From contig CAYZCE010000006.1 in NCBI GenBank assembly GCA_964476835.1, positions 14,482 to 78,481 of the forward strand: a stretch of DNA of 64,000 nt. The letters are read 5' to 3'. Of this stretch, positions 1 through 8,385 are shown piece by piece. Every line of letters begins with the position of its first letter. Position 1 is the first letter of the stretch. Both the position numbers and the translations under genes were made by a program. Under the pieces are notes generated by a model. It worked only from the letters and a program-made list of their open reading frames with translations, searched no databases and was not told where the DNA came from. This DNA is from PALSA-926 sp964476835 (GTDB lineage Bacteria > Pseudomonadota > Alphaproteobacteria > Micavibrionales > UBA2020).

Positions 1-1
1 A

Positions 2-922
2 GGCTTTGATCTGGAGATTACCGGTTTCGAGATGGGTGAGATAGATTTCATCATCGGCGGACCAGTTTCGATGAAGTCAGATCCGGACGATGAGATTATT
101 GCGCCTGAAACGAATGGGCCTGCTGTAACAAAGCTAGGTGATTTGTGGCGGTTGGGAGAGCATCGGCTTTACTGTGGCAATAGCTTGGATAATGCCAGCT
201 ATACAGCTCTTATGGGTGAAGACCGGGCGCAGATGGTTTTTACCGATCCGCCTTTTAACGTGCCTATTGAGGGCCATGTCGGCGGTAATGGCGTTGTTAA
301 ACATCGTGAGTTCGAAATGGCTGTAGGTGAAATGACCGAAGGCCAGTTTACCGACTTTCTGGCTAAATCGATGAAACTATTCCGCGCCTATTCCGAGCCG
401 GGATCCATAGCATTCTGTTGCATGGACTGGCGGCATATGTCGGAGCTTCTGCACGCCAGCAAACAAACCGGATATGAATATAAAAATCTCTGTGTTTGGG
501 TGAAAGATAACGGCGGAATGGGCTCACTTTATCGGTCAAGGCATGAACTTGTGTTTGTGTTCAAAGATCCGGAAGGTAAGCACATAAACAATATCGAACT
601 CGGTAAGAATGGCCGCTATCGAACGAATGTTTGGGAATATCCTGGCGTCAACAGTCTTAAAAAAGATCGGATGGCTGATCTTAAGATGCACCCTACAGTA
701 AAGCCTATCAATCTTGTTGCTGATGCGATTAAGGATTGTTCAAAGCGCCGAGGGATTATTCTTGACCCATTCGCCGGTAGCGGCACGACATTGATTGCGG
801 CGGAGAAGACGGGCAGACGTGCGCGCCTTATTGAGCTTGATCCAGCGTACTGCGACATCATTATACAACGTTGGGAGAAACTGACTAACGAGAAAGCTGT
901 TTTGGAAGGAGGTGCACAATGA
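2..922 (+). CDS. ParB-type DNA (adenine/cytosine-N4) methyltransferase, 5' end outside window
   Basis: Amino-methyltransferase of the COG1475/COG0863 type, in which a ParB-like N-terminal domain precedes a DNA methylase; it should modify exocyclic amino groups of DNA. The frame is open from base 2 without a start, and the first residues (GFDLEITGFEMGEIDF) match the end of the ParB-like domain, so the gene is truncated by the window edge and the ATG at 32 is internal. The catalytic DPPF-type motif (TDPPFNV) and the SAM-binding FAGSGTT motif near the C-terminus are both present, giving the beta-class order. A strong Shine-Dalgarno (gaaggaggtg) near its 3' end serves the next gene, which overlaps it by 4 bp. 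Such genes are common in alphaproteobacterial prophages and integrative elements. Confidence 0.88.
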   Translation, partial: GFDLEITGFEMGEIDFIIGGPVSMKSDPDDEIIAPETNGPAVTKLGDLWRLGEHRLYCGNSLDNASYTALMGEDRAQMVFTDPPFNVPIEGHVGGNGVVKHREFEMAVGEMTEGQFTDFLAKSMKLFRAYSEPGSIAFCCMDWRHMSELLHASKQTGYEYKNLCVWVKDNGGMGSLYRSRHELVFVFKDPEGKHINNIELGKNGRYRTNVWEYPGVNSLKKDRMADLKMHPTVKPINLVADAIKDCSKRRGIILDPFAGSGTTLIAAEKTGRRARLIELDPAYCDIIIQRWEKLTNEKAVLEGGAQ

Positions 923-1449
923 GCGAGGACCAAGAAACTTATGAAGTTGGTTACAAAAAGCCCCCTAAAGGTAGTCGTTTCAAAAGTGGTCAATCGGGAA
1001 ATCCGAAGGGCAGGCCTCGTGGTGTAAAGAATACAGACAAGCTAGTCCTGGACGTTTTGAACAAGAAGATACCCATGAACGTGAATGGCGAGATGACTCA
1101 AGTTGCTATGCGCACAGCCATTATTCTTGCACAAGCCAAAAAGGCCATAGAGAAAGGAGATACACGAGCAGGAAAACTCCTACTAGAAATGCATGATAAT
1201 GCAGAAAAGAAAGTCTACCGTGCGGAGGCTGTACTCGAAGAGCTAATAGAGGCTCTCTATGAAGTCTTTCTTGTAAAGGCAGAGAGGGATCCTGAGGCTG
1301 CACAAAGACAACTTCATCAGGTTCTATTAAAAACTGGTTGTGATATTAAAAAGCTTGGGATGGAGTTTGAACCTCTCAGGTATGAGCCGACGCTTCAACC
1401 GGGCGAATATGATGAAATGCCTGCACTATTCAGAAGCCTAGACGAATAG
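919..1449 (+). CDS. DUF5681 domain protein
   Basis: 176-residue protein with the N-terminal DUF5681 signature (GSRFKSGQSGNPKGRPRG), a short basic motif typical of small proteins encoded beside phage-like methylases and terminases in alphaproteobacteria. Its function is not established; a nucleic-acid-binding or packaging accessory role is often assumed. It overlaps the methylase stop by 4 bp (ATGA) behind a strong ribosome site, so the two are translationally coupled. The middle is helical and charged; no catalytic motif is visible. Confidence 0.8.
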   Translation: MSEDQETYEVGYKKPPKGSRFKSGQSGNPKGRPRGVKNTDKLVLDVLNKKIPMNVNGEMTQVAMRTAIILAQAKKAIEKGDTRAGKLLLEMHDNAEKKVYRAEAVLEELIEALYEVFLVKAERDPEAAQRQLHQVLLKTGCDIKKLGMEFEPLRYEPTLQPGEYDEMPALFRSLDE

Positions 1450-1471
1450 TGTCACTTTCGGACAAATAATA

Positions 1472-1520
1472 CCGAAAACGCGCCATTTCCTGACGTCCGT
1501 CGGGGAATGGCGCTATTCGG
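1472..1520 (+). other. Strong nested hairpin downstream of DUF5681 gene
   Basis: Nested stem: outer arms 1472-1476 with 1516-1520 (5 bp), main arms 1480-1490 with 1503-1513 (11 bp including one G-U), and a small inner GACG/CGTC stem. There is no U-run, so it is not a typical intrinsic terminator. It lies 23 bp after the DUF5681 stop and just before the folded region 1560-1755. It may end the upstream transcript or be part of the RNA. Confidence 0.5.
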
Positions 1521-1559
1521 ATTGATACCCTTCCGAAAAGAAGCTAATGTCATAAATGT

Positions 1560-1755
1560 GCAGGCGAGAGTCTGCCCGGGACTTTAGAACCCCGCGTTAC
1601 CCGGTGACGTGTCCGTCATCACGTCGCTTCTCGACCTTTATGGCCGGGAGGCGACGGCGTATGTCCAGGGCTTCGGCTTAAAGGCCGTCGCGGTCGTGGT
1701 AACGCGGCTTCTAAACTCCCGGTCGCCAGAGAAATCTGGCGACCGATTGTTTTTT
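1560..1755 (+). ncRNA. Putative structured non-coding RNA ending in an intrinsic terminator
   Basis: The 324 bp between the DUF5681 gene and the nuclease gene carry no convincing gene but fold strongly. A long-range helix joins 1576-1600 to 1699-1722 in three perfect blocks (6, 7 and 9 bp) separated by C mismatches. It encloses a small hairpin (1604-1619) and a long hairpin (1622-1656), and is followed at once by a terminator hairpin. Such a closed multi-branch architecture with its own terminator is what a small RNA or a cis-acting leader of the nuclease gene would look like. I do not recognise a known family. The reading frame open across the region lacks a ribosome site and has a composition dictated by the stems. 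Confidence 0.55.
1721..1755 (+). terminator. Intrinsic terminator with GAAA loop
   Basis: A perfect 10-bp stem (1721-1730 with 1735-1744) closed by a GAAA tetraloop is followed by a T-rich tract (gattgtttttt). It sits 18 bp before the start codon of the nuclease gene, so it would end the RNA described at 1560-1755 or attenuate nuclease expression. Confidence 0.75.
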
Positions 1756-1773
1756 GCAACAAGGGAGAGAAGC

Positions 1774-2745
1774 ATGTCAGCGACAAAGAAAGAACTCACA
1801 GAAATAGACTTGTCTAAAGTCACTCAAGCTAAGTATATCAAGCTCGGTACTAATGGGCGATGGGATCATCTGTGTTTTGAAGATGGAACGCTTCGACTTG
1901 GGTACGATCAGGTTGCAGAGAACTATACAGTTGATCAAGGTCAACAGCCCATTTCTGATTTTTACCGGGCGCAAGGCAAGAAAGATCACGCGGCAACAAA
2001 TCATGCACGGCAGGTAATGGATTTCTATTCCGCCGGCCCGGAAACGCTATGGATTACGTTTTCGAGTGGCAAGCTGTGGTGGTGTCAGGCGCAAGAAGAG
2101 GTTGAGTTCATCAGTCATGATAAACAGATCACGATAGATTTCGGAAGTCGTTTAAAGAGAACGGTATCCGGGTGGCACGATTGTTCGGTGTCTGGCAGAA
2201 CGTTATATATGACCGATATCAGTGGGCGGCTGACAAAAACAGTAGGTTATAGAGCGACGGTCTGTGGCATTGGAGAACAGGAATTCAAGTATCTCATTCG
2301 TCTGCTACAGGACCAGCGATCACCAGAAGTCGAACGAGCGACAGAGGACAAAAAGAGGCTGTTGACCTCCATTGAACTGCTTATAGCTAGGCTGACCTGG
2401 CAGGACTTTGAGCTGTTATCGGATTTGATTTTCTCCAGCTCTGGTTGGAGACGTACCAGTATGGTTGGAGGAGCGCAAAAGACCATAGATCTAGAATTAG
2501 TAATGCCATTAACGGGAGAGCGCGCCGTTGTTCAGGTGAAGTCGAAAACGGATCAGCAGCAGCTTAATGAGTATATTGAAAGATTACAGGGAGTAGGAGC
2601 CGACAAGATTTTCTACTTATATCACACGTCTTCTAGTGATCTCGTGTGCGATTCTGAAGATGTTATACTGATGGGGTCTGGGGCTCTTGCGGAACATGTT
2701 CTTCAGAGTGGCCTTGTAGATTGGCTTCTTGAGAAGGTGGGCTAA
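1774..2745 (+). CDS. Mrr-like restriction-endonuclease-fold protein
   Basis: 323 residues from the ATG at 1774, chosen because it follows a clear ribosome site (aagggagaga) and because the upstream frame runs through the terminator hairpin. The N-terminal two thirds (about 1-210) match nothing I recognise. The C-terminal part has a PD-(D/E)XK-type pattern as in Mrr_cat domains: a helix TWQDFELLSDLIFSSSGW, then DLELVMPLTG, then VQVKSK, where Gln-x-Lys replaces Glu-x-Lys as in several Mrr enzymes. It probably cleaves DNA, perhaps modified DNA. It lies between a structured RNA-like region and the DUF2924/recombinase pair, which suggests mobile-element defence. An alternative is a nuclease regulated by the upstream RNA. 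Confidence 0.6.
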   Translation: MSATKKELTEIDLSKVTQAKYIKLGTNGRWDHLCFEDGTLRLGYDQVAENYTVDQGQQPISDFYRAQGKKDHAATNHARQVMDFYSAGPETLWITFSSGKLWWCQAQEEVEFISHDKQITIDFGSRLKRTVSGWHDCSVSGRTLYMTDISGRLTKTVGYRATVCGIGEQEFKYLIRLLQDQRSPEVERATEDKKRLLTSIELLIARLTWQDFELLSDLIFSSSGWRRTSMVGGAQKTIDLELVMPLTGERAVVQVKSKTDQQQLNEYIERLQGVGADKIFYLYHTSSSDLVCDSEDVILMGSGALAEHVLQSGLVDWLLEKVG

Positions 2746-2840
2746 CCCAATCTTTGTCTAGATAGATTGGACTTCTCCTGTGAACAGAGCGTGTATGGAC
2801 ATATGAGTGTGCCTGTCCATGAATAAGAGTTTTATTGACT

Positions 2841-3263
2841 ATGAGTAATATTGTTCCTCCAATCCCATTAGTTGAACTGCGCCAGAAATGGACGGAATTG
2901 TGGGGTATGCAGCCCCATGTGCGTATTGGACGAATTACTCTTGAGAAGAGCATAGACTTCAAAATTCGCGAAACACGTGGCGAGTGGTTGAATGAAGAGC
3001 AACAGAAGCGGTTGGATAATCTTGTTATCTCTTACAAGCGCAACCCAAAATTTTTCGACGAAGGTCTATCCGAGCTAAAACCAGGCTTGCGACTGGTCAA
3101 AAATTATAATGGTGAACACCACCGTGTCGAGGTCCTGATAAGTGGCTTTGAATATCGCGGCAAGACCTACGGCAGCCTCTCTGAGATTGCTACTGTCATT
3201 TCTGGAACGCGATGGAACGGCTGGGTCTTTTTTGGCCTTAAGAAACGCGGAAAAAAATCATGA
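2841..3263 (+). CDS. DUF2924 domain protein
   Basis: 140-residue protein typical of DUF2924: the ending LKPGLRLVKNYNGEHHRVEV, then GFEYRGKTYGSLSEIATVIS and TRWNGWVFFGL are family hallmarks. The function is unknown, but in alphaproteobacteria it is almost always encoded immediately before a large serine recombinase, as here (4-bp overlap), so a recombination-accessory or DNA-binding role is likely. The ATG at 2841 is preferred over the TTG two codons upstream. Translation of the two genes is coupled. Confidence 0.85.
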   Translation: MSNIVPPIPLVELRQKWTELWGMQPHVRIGRITLEKSIDFKIRETRGEWLNEEQQKRLDNLVISYKRNPKFFDEGLSELKPGLRLVKNYNGEHHRVEVLISGFEYRGKTYGSLSEIATVISGTRWNGWVFFGLKKRGKKS

Positions 3264-4807
3264 AACCCGCCATACAAAAATGTGCCATCTATACTCGTAA
3301 ATCCCACGAGAAAGGCTTAGAACAGGAGTTTAATAGTCTAGATGCCCAGCGTGAAGCGTGTCTAGCTTACATCACGAGCCAGAAGTCCGAGGGTTGGACG
3401 CCGGTCAAACAGCTTTACGATGATGGCGGATACTCTGGCGGAACAATCGATCGTCCTGCGCTCCAGCAGCTAATGGAGGACATCAAGACTGGCAAGATCA
3501 ATATCGTTGTCGTTTACAAGATTGATCGGCTGACACGTTCTCTTGCCGATTTTGCCAAATTGGTAGATGTATTTGATCAATACGGTGTGAGTTTTGTGAG
3601 CGTAACCCAGAGTTTTAATACCACAACATCCATGGGGCGTCTGACACTGAACGTCTTGCTATCCTTCGCGCAGTTCGAGCGAGAGGTTATTGGGGAGCGC
3701 ATCCGGGATAAAATAGCCGCTAGCAAGAGGAAAGGGATGTGGATGGGCGGGTGCCCTCCATTGGGCTATGACGTTAAAGAACGTCAATTAATCATCAATG
3801 AGAAAGAGGTGGATACAGTTCGGTACATTTTCGACTGTTATCTGGACTTCAAGACCATTCCTCGGCTGGTAGAACACCTCACTATGAAAGGCATCAAAAG
3901 TAAGGCATGGGTCTCTGTAACCGGTCGGGAGCATAAGGGGCAACCGTATGGGCAGGGAGGGCTGCATCATCTGCTAAGTAATCCTGTTTATGCAGGCTAT
4001 ATCCGACATAGGAAAGAAATATATGAAGGAATACACGAATCCATTATCCCGCGCGATAAATGGCAGTTTGTCCAAGATCTTCTGGTGGTAAGGTCTCGCA
4101 CAGAGCGTGGTCATAAAAACCAGTCTTTAGAATATATCCTAAAAGGTAAAATCTTTGATACTGAGGGTGTCATCTATACGTCCATGCGCTCAAATAAAGG
4201 CGGAAAACACTACTATTACTATGTCAGTCGGAACCTGGCGCAGAACAAGAATTCATTGAAAAAGGTTATAGGTCGGCTGCCGTCACATGAAATCGAAGCC
4301 CTAGTTGTGACAGCTACCCGCGCGGAATTGGCAAACATTAAAAGGTTGTCAGACATCCTGCATCTTGACATGGAGCAGCACTACAAGTTTCTGGAGCATA
4401 TCTCAAAGAGGGCGGAGACCGCAGGTCTGTATAAGGCTGTCCACAAGGTAATCGTTGATACAGACAATCTTCGCATCGATATTTGCCTAGAGAAACTGGC
4501 AACGGTTCTCAACGAAGATATGAACGTCTCGCTACCATTAGATGCAGCAACAGGAACGCACTGCATTACAATCCCATATCATACAAAACGTGCGCGAAGG
4601 GGAGCGGTAATGATTCAGACCGGCGACAAAACCGATCCGCTCGATTTGCCGAAGAGTAAAATTGAGATGCTTGTGAAGGGGGTCATTTGGCGTGACGAAC
4701 ATTTCCATGGAAGAACATTTGCCGAGATTGCGAAAGAGAACGGATGCTCACGTTCGTATGTGATGCGTGTCGTGGACTATAGTTTCTCGCCTCTAGACAG
4801 GCTTTAG
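3260..4807 (+). CDS. Large serine recombinase (site-specific integrase/excisionase)
   Basis: 515-residue member of the large serine recombinase family, which moves DNA between att sites through a phosphoserine link. The N-terminal resolvase domain (about 1-150) has the catalytic serine in IYTRKS (Ser15), followed by a recombinase domain (about 165-275, GGCPPLGYDVKE). The region normally forming a Cys4 zinc ribbon (LKGKIFDTEGVIYTSM) lacks cysteines, which is usual for the alphaproteobacterial DUF2924-linked branch. The C-terminal HTH-like segment (FAEIAKENGCSRSYVMRVVD) ends soon after, so the C-terminus may be slightly short. It is coupled to DUF2924 and probably mobilises the surrounding element. 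Confidence 0.93.
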   Translation: MKPAIQKCAIYTRKSHEKGLEQEFNSLDAQREACLAYITSQKSEGWTPVKQLYDDGGYSGGTIDRPALQQLMEDIKTGKINIVVVYKIDRLTRSLADFAKLVDVFDQYGVSFVSVTQSFNTTTSMGRLTLNVLLSFAQFEREVIGERIRDKIAASKRKGMWMGGCPPLGYDVKERQLIINEKEVDTVRYIFDCYLDFKTIPRLVEHLTMKGIKSKAWVSVTGREHKGQPYGQGGLHHLLSNPVYAGYIRHRKEIYEGIHESIIPRDKWQFVQDLLVVRSRTERGHKNQSLEYILKGKIFDTEGVIYTSMRSNKGGKHYYYYVSRNLAQNKNSLKKVIGRLPSHEIEALVVTATRAELANIKRLSDILHLDMEQHYKFLEHISKRAETAGLYKAVHKVIVDTDNLRIDICLEKLATVLNEDMNVSLPLDAATGTHCITIPYHTKRARRGAVMIQTGDKTDPLDLPKSKIEMLVKGVIWRDEHFHGRTFAEIAKENGCSRSYVMRVVDYSFSPLDRL

Positions 4808-4850
4808 GCGGCTCATTTCCAGTGTTTACGTGATAACATACATTAAGTTA

Positions 4851-6683
4851 TTAATTGAGGGATTGTGTTAATATTACTTCAAGATCTGAAGAAATTTTTC
4901 TGCATTCTGGACTCTCTGATCTGAGAATTTGCTCCCAAAGACGTATTTGAGATCCTCCCAAAATGAAGTTGTTCATTTCGGCAAGTAATCTTTTGCCGTA
5001 GAAATTCTTTCTGGCTTCTTCAGTCCATCCATGCTCTATGGATGCTGCAAGTCTCTGGGTCCAGTCGCGCACACTTTCTTGAATGTATTCATCACTAAAT
5101 TGCGCCCCTAGGTTCTTTATAAGCGTATTCTTTCTCTCCAGCATGCTTTGCACAATTTCATTTTCTCCAGTGTCTGATTCAACCTTTGGAGAAATGTCCA
5201 TGCTTGGCGTTGATAAATAGACTTCTTGCTTGGTGTAATTGGCTGCGCAGAATTTTATCTGGGCTTTTGCTCTCTTTAAAAGCTCTCCTTCTATTTGCTG
5301 AAGTGAGAAATTTTTATGTGGTGCTAAGGTCTGTGCAATTGAATGCAGTGCTGAGGGCACCAGGAAAGCGTTCTCAATATGGTAGAATGGTAGTATTGTT
5401 AATCTTCCGCCAGATTTCTTTATTAACTCGGCGACTTTTTTGTCCGTTAATCCATCTCTATCTCTGATCATTCTAAGCTCTAGGCCCAGTAGCCCCCGAC
5501 TCAGTATCTCTGAGAAGTGACTCAGATTTTCAATCATTCTACAATTGGAAGATGGAATAATAGCGACATCTTTTTTCTTTGATAAGGCAAGCGTAGAAAA
5601 AACTATTCTATCTATGCTCACTTCAGTGCCTTCCACAAACAGCAGGCGTTTTCCTAGGGAAAGCATTCCTATTGTTTCTCTCAGGTTGGGAATATCGGTG
5701 ATATCGGCGAGAGTGTTTTTATCTATTCTTTTAATTTGATTTTCACCTTTGGCCTTAGATACAGGCCGCAGAAACCAAACCCCAGTATCAAAAGACGATC
5801 CAATTACATCTGCTGAATGAGTAAAAAGTATAAATTGGTTATTCTTTCCGATTGAATGCAGGCTACGCAATAACCGATAAGATAATTCGGGGTGTAGGTG
5901 AAGTTCAGGCTCATCAATAAGAATTATTGAGTCTTCCGGGTTCTGCATCTGAATATCAAAGGTAATGGCAATGACCTCTTTCTCGCCTGACGATAATTGG
6001 TGAAAGTTACGAATGTTTCCCTTCTCGTCGTAGAATTGTATGGAATGACTGGATGGATTAATTGGTACCATCTTCTTGGGATATAGAAGGTCATTAAAAA
6101 TATTAACAAATTTTTCTGTGGGATCTTGTAGCTTTGCAATTTCTACTTTTTCTGGCTGAGAATTTTCTTTGGAAAATTCTTCGGCTGCTTGGGTACCGTA
6201 TTGGGTTACAAGCTTGGTTTTCATTCTATATAAGGTGTCAATCACGTCTTGAAAGCGGTCATTAACATTGCCGAGATAATGGCTGAACCCGATGTTTTCG
6301 GTTTCAGGTTCTCCTAGCTGCGCTATGCCGTACTGTTGGAAGTTGACGTTCTGAATTTGTCGATCCGAGTTAATGTGTATTAGGCGTGTTTTGGCAGATA
6401 TTTTCTTTCTATCTCTTCTTAAATAACTAAAGAACCCATCGTCCGGCAGGCTAATTTCTTCGGCGTTTTTTAACGAATTTTTTTCTTCTGTATTGGTTGG
6501 TTGTAAAATAATTTTGCAATTCGTGGGAGGGGACCCATTCTGGAACGTTTGAATAATGGCGGTTTTGACGGTCGTTTTTCCTACTCCATTCGGTCCGGCA
6601 ATGACGACAGTGTTTCCCATTTCTAAGAAGTGGGCATCTTCTATAACTTGGAAATTCTTAATATGAAGCTCTTTTATTCTCAT
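4851..6683 (-). CDS. AAA ATPase with C-terminal DUF4435/TOPRIM-like domain (OLD-like)
   Basis: 610-residue ATPase of the SMC/RecF-like ABC class. It has the N-terminal strand MRIKELHIKNFQVIEDA, Walker A GPNGVGKTT (about 31-39), an ABC-type signature region (QLSSGEKEVIAI) and Walker B SIILIDEPELHLHPEL. The C-terminal half starts with LLFVEGTEVSIDRIVF and contains RDRDGL, as in DUF4435 domains that replace TOPRIM nuclease domains in OLD-like proteins. Related proteins act in phage or plasmid defence, so a defence function is inferred. It is the last gene of a same-strand run of small secreted proteins, 28 bp after the previous stop. Codon use is AT-rich like its neighbours. Confidence 0.78.
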   Translation of the reverse strand: MRIKELHIKNFQVIEDAHFLEMGNTVVIAGPNGVGKTTVKTAIIQTFQNGSPPTNCKIILQPTNTEEKNSLKNAEEISLPDDGFFSYLRRDRKKISAKTRLIHINSDRQIQNVNFQQYGIAQLGEPETENIGFSHYLGNVNDRFQDVIDTLYRMKTKLVTQYGTQAAEEFSKENSQPEKVEIAKLQDPTEKFVNIFNDLLYPKKMVPINPSSHSIQFYDEKGNIRNFHQLSSGEKEVIAITFDIQMQNPEDSIILIDEPELHLHPELSYRLLRSLHSIGKNNQFILFTHSADVIGSSFDTGVWFLRPVSKAKGENQIKRIDKNTLADITDIPNLRETIGMLSLGKRLLFVEGTEVSIDRIVFSTLALSKKKDVAIIPSSNCRMIENLSHFSEILSRGLLGLELRMIRDRDGLTDKKVAELIKKSGGRLTILPFYHIENAFLVPSALHSIAQTLAPHKNFSLQQIEGELLKRAKAQIKFCAANYTKQEVYLSTPSMDISPKVESDTGENEIVQSMLERKNTLIKNLGAQFSDEYIQESVRDWTQRLAASIEHGWTEEARKNFYGKRLLAEMNNFILGGSQIRLWEQILRSESPECRKISSDLEVILTQSLN

Positions 6684-6711
6684 TTTGAATTCCTACTTAG
6701 GAAGGCCCTTT

Positions 6712-6918
6712 TTAACGTTTGCACTTGTGGCAACCGTAGTGATTGTGGGTGGAGGAGTTTTTATAGTGGCCCCCTTTGTGGGAGGAGCCATGTCCGCCTT
6801 GATAGTGCCCGCCATGACTCGATTTATGATGGGAGCCTGAATAGCGTACTTTTGCAAATGCGGGCAGAGACTGTAGGCTCAGAGCAAGAATGGTGATAGC
6901 TACGAGAAGAGTTTTCAT
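6712..6918 (-). CDS. Small secreted His/Gly-rich protein
   Basis: 68-residue protein starting at the ATG at 6918, 5 bp after a GGAAA ribosome site; an in-frame TTG four codons upstream is less likely. Residues 1-22 form a signal peptide ending near AFA. The mature part is rich in His, Gly, Ser and Lys (repeats of SSHGGHYQGGHG type) and ends with CHKCKR. Histidines and two C-terminal cysteines suggest metal binding in the periplasm, but no family is recognised. It is followed 28 bp later by the ATPase gene. Confidence 0.6.
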   Translation of the reverse strand: MKTLLVAITILALSLQSLPAFAKVRYSGSHHKSSHGGHYQGGHGSSHKGGHYKNSSTHNHYGCHKCKR

Positions 6919-6934
6919 CTTTGTTTCCAATCTA

Positions 6935-7402
6935 TTAATTATTTACTGATTTGGTCTGTTCATTACTAGCAGACTTCGGGGGAGCGATAACTGTCGTTTT
7001 ACCCATTTCAACGGTGATGTTGGTGGGGTAGTCAAATCCAGCGCCGTTGGAGGCGTCTACAGCGTAACCGATTAAACCGCCCGCTACGATGTTTCCAACT
7101 ACGCCGCCGTTTGCACTAGACTTTACGGAGGCTGCGCCGTTGCGGAGGCCTTTTTTCTTGCATGTAATGGTCATATCGCCATAGCTTTTTTGAATCATGA
7201 CACTACCAGGACTGGTTACATACCACGTACCTTTATCATTTAAGAGGGAACATTTTGCGTCATCAACGTCACTGCCGGCGCTACTGATTGTGTTCACAGA
7301 TACGGGTTGCATCTTTCCATTGGTGATTGATGCACATCCTGAAAGCAAAAGGATTGCGAGGACGGGGGCGATGGTGCGTAGAGCTTGAGTGGTCATTCTC
7401 AT
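6935..7402 (-). CDS. Lipoprotein, conserved hypothetical
   Basis: 155-residue lipoprotein with lipobox LLSGC (Cys about residue 23) followed by ASITNGKMQPVSVNT. It belongs to a widespread proteobacterial family with the pattern C-S-L-x-N-x-K-G-x-W, then T/S-PGSV and a C-terminal glycine-rich stretch (GGVVGNIVAGGLIGYAVDA) that may insert in a membrane. The function is unknown. It lies in the run of envelope genes 9561-6712, 16 bp before the next gene. Confidence 0.75.
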   Translation of the reverse strand: MRMTTQALRTIAPVLAILLLSGCASITNGKMQPVSVNTISSAGSDVDDAKCSLLNDKGTWYVTSPGSVMIQKSYGDMTITCKKKGLRNGAASVKSSANGGVVGNIVAGGLIGYAVDASNGAGFDYPTNITVEMGKTTVIAPPKSASNEQTKSVNN

Positions 7403-7429
7403 AATTTTTTCTATGCATGGGTTGTTTGA

Positions 7430-8011
7430 TTAGTCTTCGGATACCGTGTTGCCGACCCCGGTGTCTCTGACTTGAACTTGTGGGCTGACGTTTTTCTCTA
7501 TCGTTACATTGATACCAGTGCCTGTAAGGGAAAGTAAAAGCGGCTGGCCTTTCGGAAGGTATACGCGCTGCCTGGCTCCAGTGGACGAGATAGCTGTACT
7601 CTGAAGCGGTATAGACTCATCGCCTTCTTTAATGCTTAGCGTCACTCCGGTTCCAGATACTTGTAGCTCTGCATTTTGCTGCGGCGATACTGCGCTTCTT
7701 TCACCTAACGGTTGGGGGCTTTTATATTCATCGCGGTGCTTTATATCGTGCTTGATAGTATCGGGTATTGCGTAGCCATTAATTGTGATCAAGCTATTGC
7801 CGGTATTTATAACATTGTTATTGGAGATGTTTGAGGTTGCAACAGCTGTGCCGTCTCCCGTCGATACAGCGTAAGCGTCATGTTGTTTGATTTGTGTTCC
7901 GTTGGTAGTCGCCCCATCCCCGCCGGAGTGGGTAATTAAGGCTGCCAGCAAGCCAAAGATACCCGTTATAATGGCTATTACTGCAGGGTGACTAAGTGAA
8001 AAATTCTTCAT
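7430..8011 (-). CDS. Hypothetical membrane-anchored protein
   Basis: 193 residues with one N-terminal hydrophobic segment (about 9-26, AVIAIITGIFGLLAALI) and no clear cleavage site. The rest is polar, rich in Asn, Thr and Gly, with short beta-strand-like repeats (SNISNNNVINTGNSLITING) and a C-terminal part resembling a small beta domain (VTLSIKEGDESIPLQ, INVTIEKN). No catalytic motif and no known family are seen. It is probably anchored in the inner membrane with a periplasmic domain and is co-oriented with the neighbouring lipoprotein genes. Confidence 0.6.
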   Translation of the reverse strand: MKNFSLSHPAVIAIITGIFGLLAALITHSGGDGATTNGTQIKQHDAYAVSTGDGTAVATSNISNNNVINTGNSLITINGYAIPDTIKHDIKHRDEYKSPQPLGERSAVSPQQNAELQVSGTGVTLSIKEGDESIPLQSTAISSTGARQRVYLPKGQPLLLSLTGTGINVTIEKNVSPQVQVRDTGVGNTVSED

Positions 8012-8089
8012 TGAAGGCGCGCTTTTCTAATTGTTGTCTTTTGTGTGGTGTCGATTACTTGGATGCTGAGTTTTTTATCAGTAAGGTGT

Positions 8090-8374
8090 TCAGTCATCGG
8101 AATTATCTGTATCGCTATCCTCGTTGTCTTCTTGTTGATCTGATGCCTGTTGTTCGACATAGGACCTACATCCCTCTATAAAGGATTGAGAATTCCCACC
8201 ACAACCGTCCGGGTCAGATATATCTTTTTGTTCAGCCCACTTATATCCAGCTTCATGCCCAGAGCAATCTTCTATGCAGGGGTAACCATTGAAGTAATCT
8301 TCAGCACGAACGTTAGTACTAAGCGCTATGACTACAAGAAGAACACTGAACGATAGGGTTACTTTCGAATTCAT
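8090..8374 (-). CDS. Small secreted cysteine-containing protein
   Basis: 94 residues from the ATG at 8374. A signal peptide (about 1-24, ending VRAE) precedes a compact motif DYFNGYPCIEDCSGHEAGYKWA with a later CGGNSQSFIEGCRSYVEQQ; the four cysteines probably form two disulfides. The same arrangement occurs in small exported proteins of other proteobacteria of unknown function. The C-terminal tail is acidic (EDNEDSDTDNSDD). It starts 11 bp after the preceding gene, so co-transcription is likely. Confidence 0.65.
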   Translation of the reverse strand: MNSKVTLSFSVLLVVIALSTNVRAEDYFNGYPCIEDCSGHEAGYKWAEQKDISDPDGCGGNSQSFIEGCRSYVEQQASDQQEDNEDSDTDNSDD

Positions 8375-8385
8375 CTGTCTACGCC

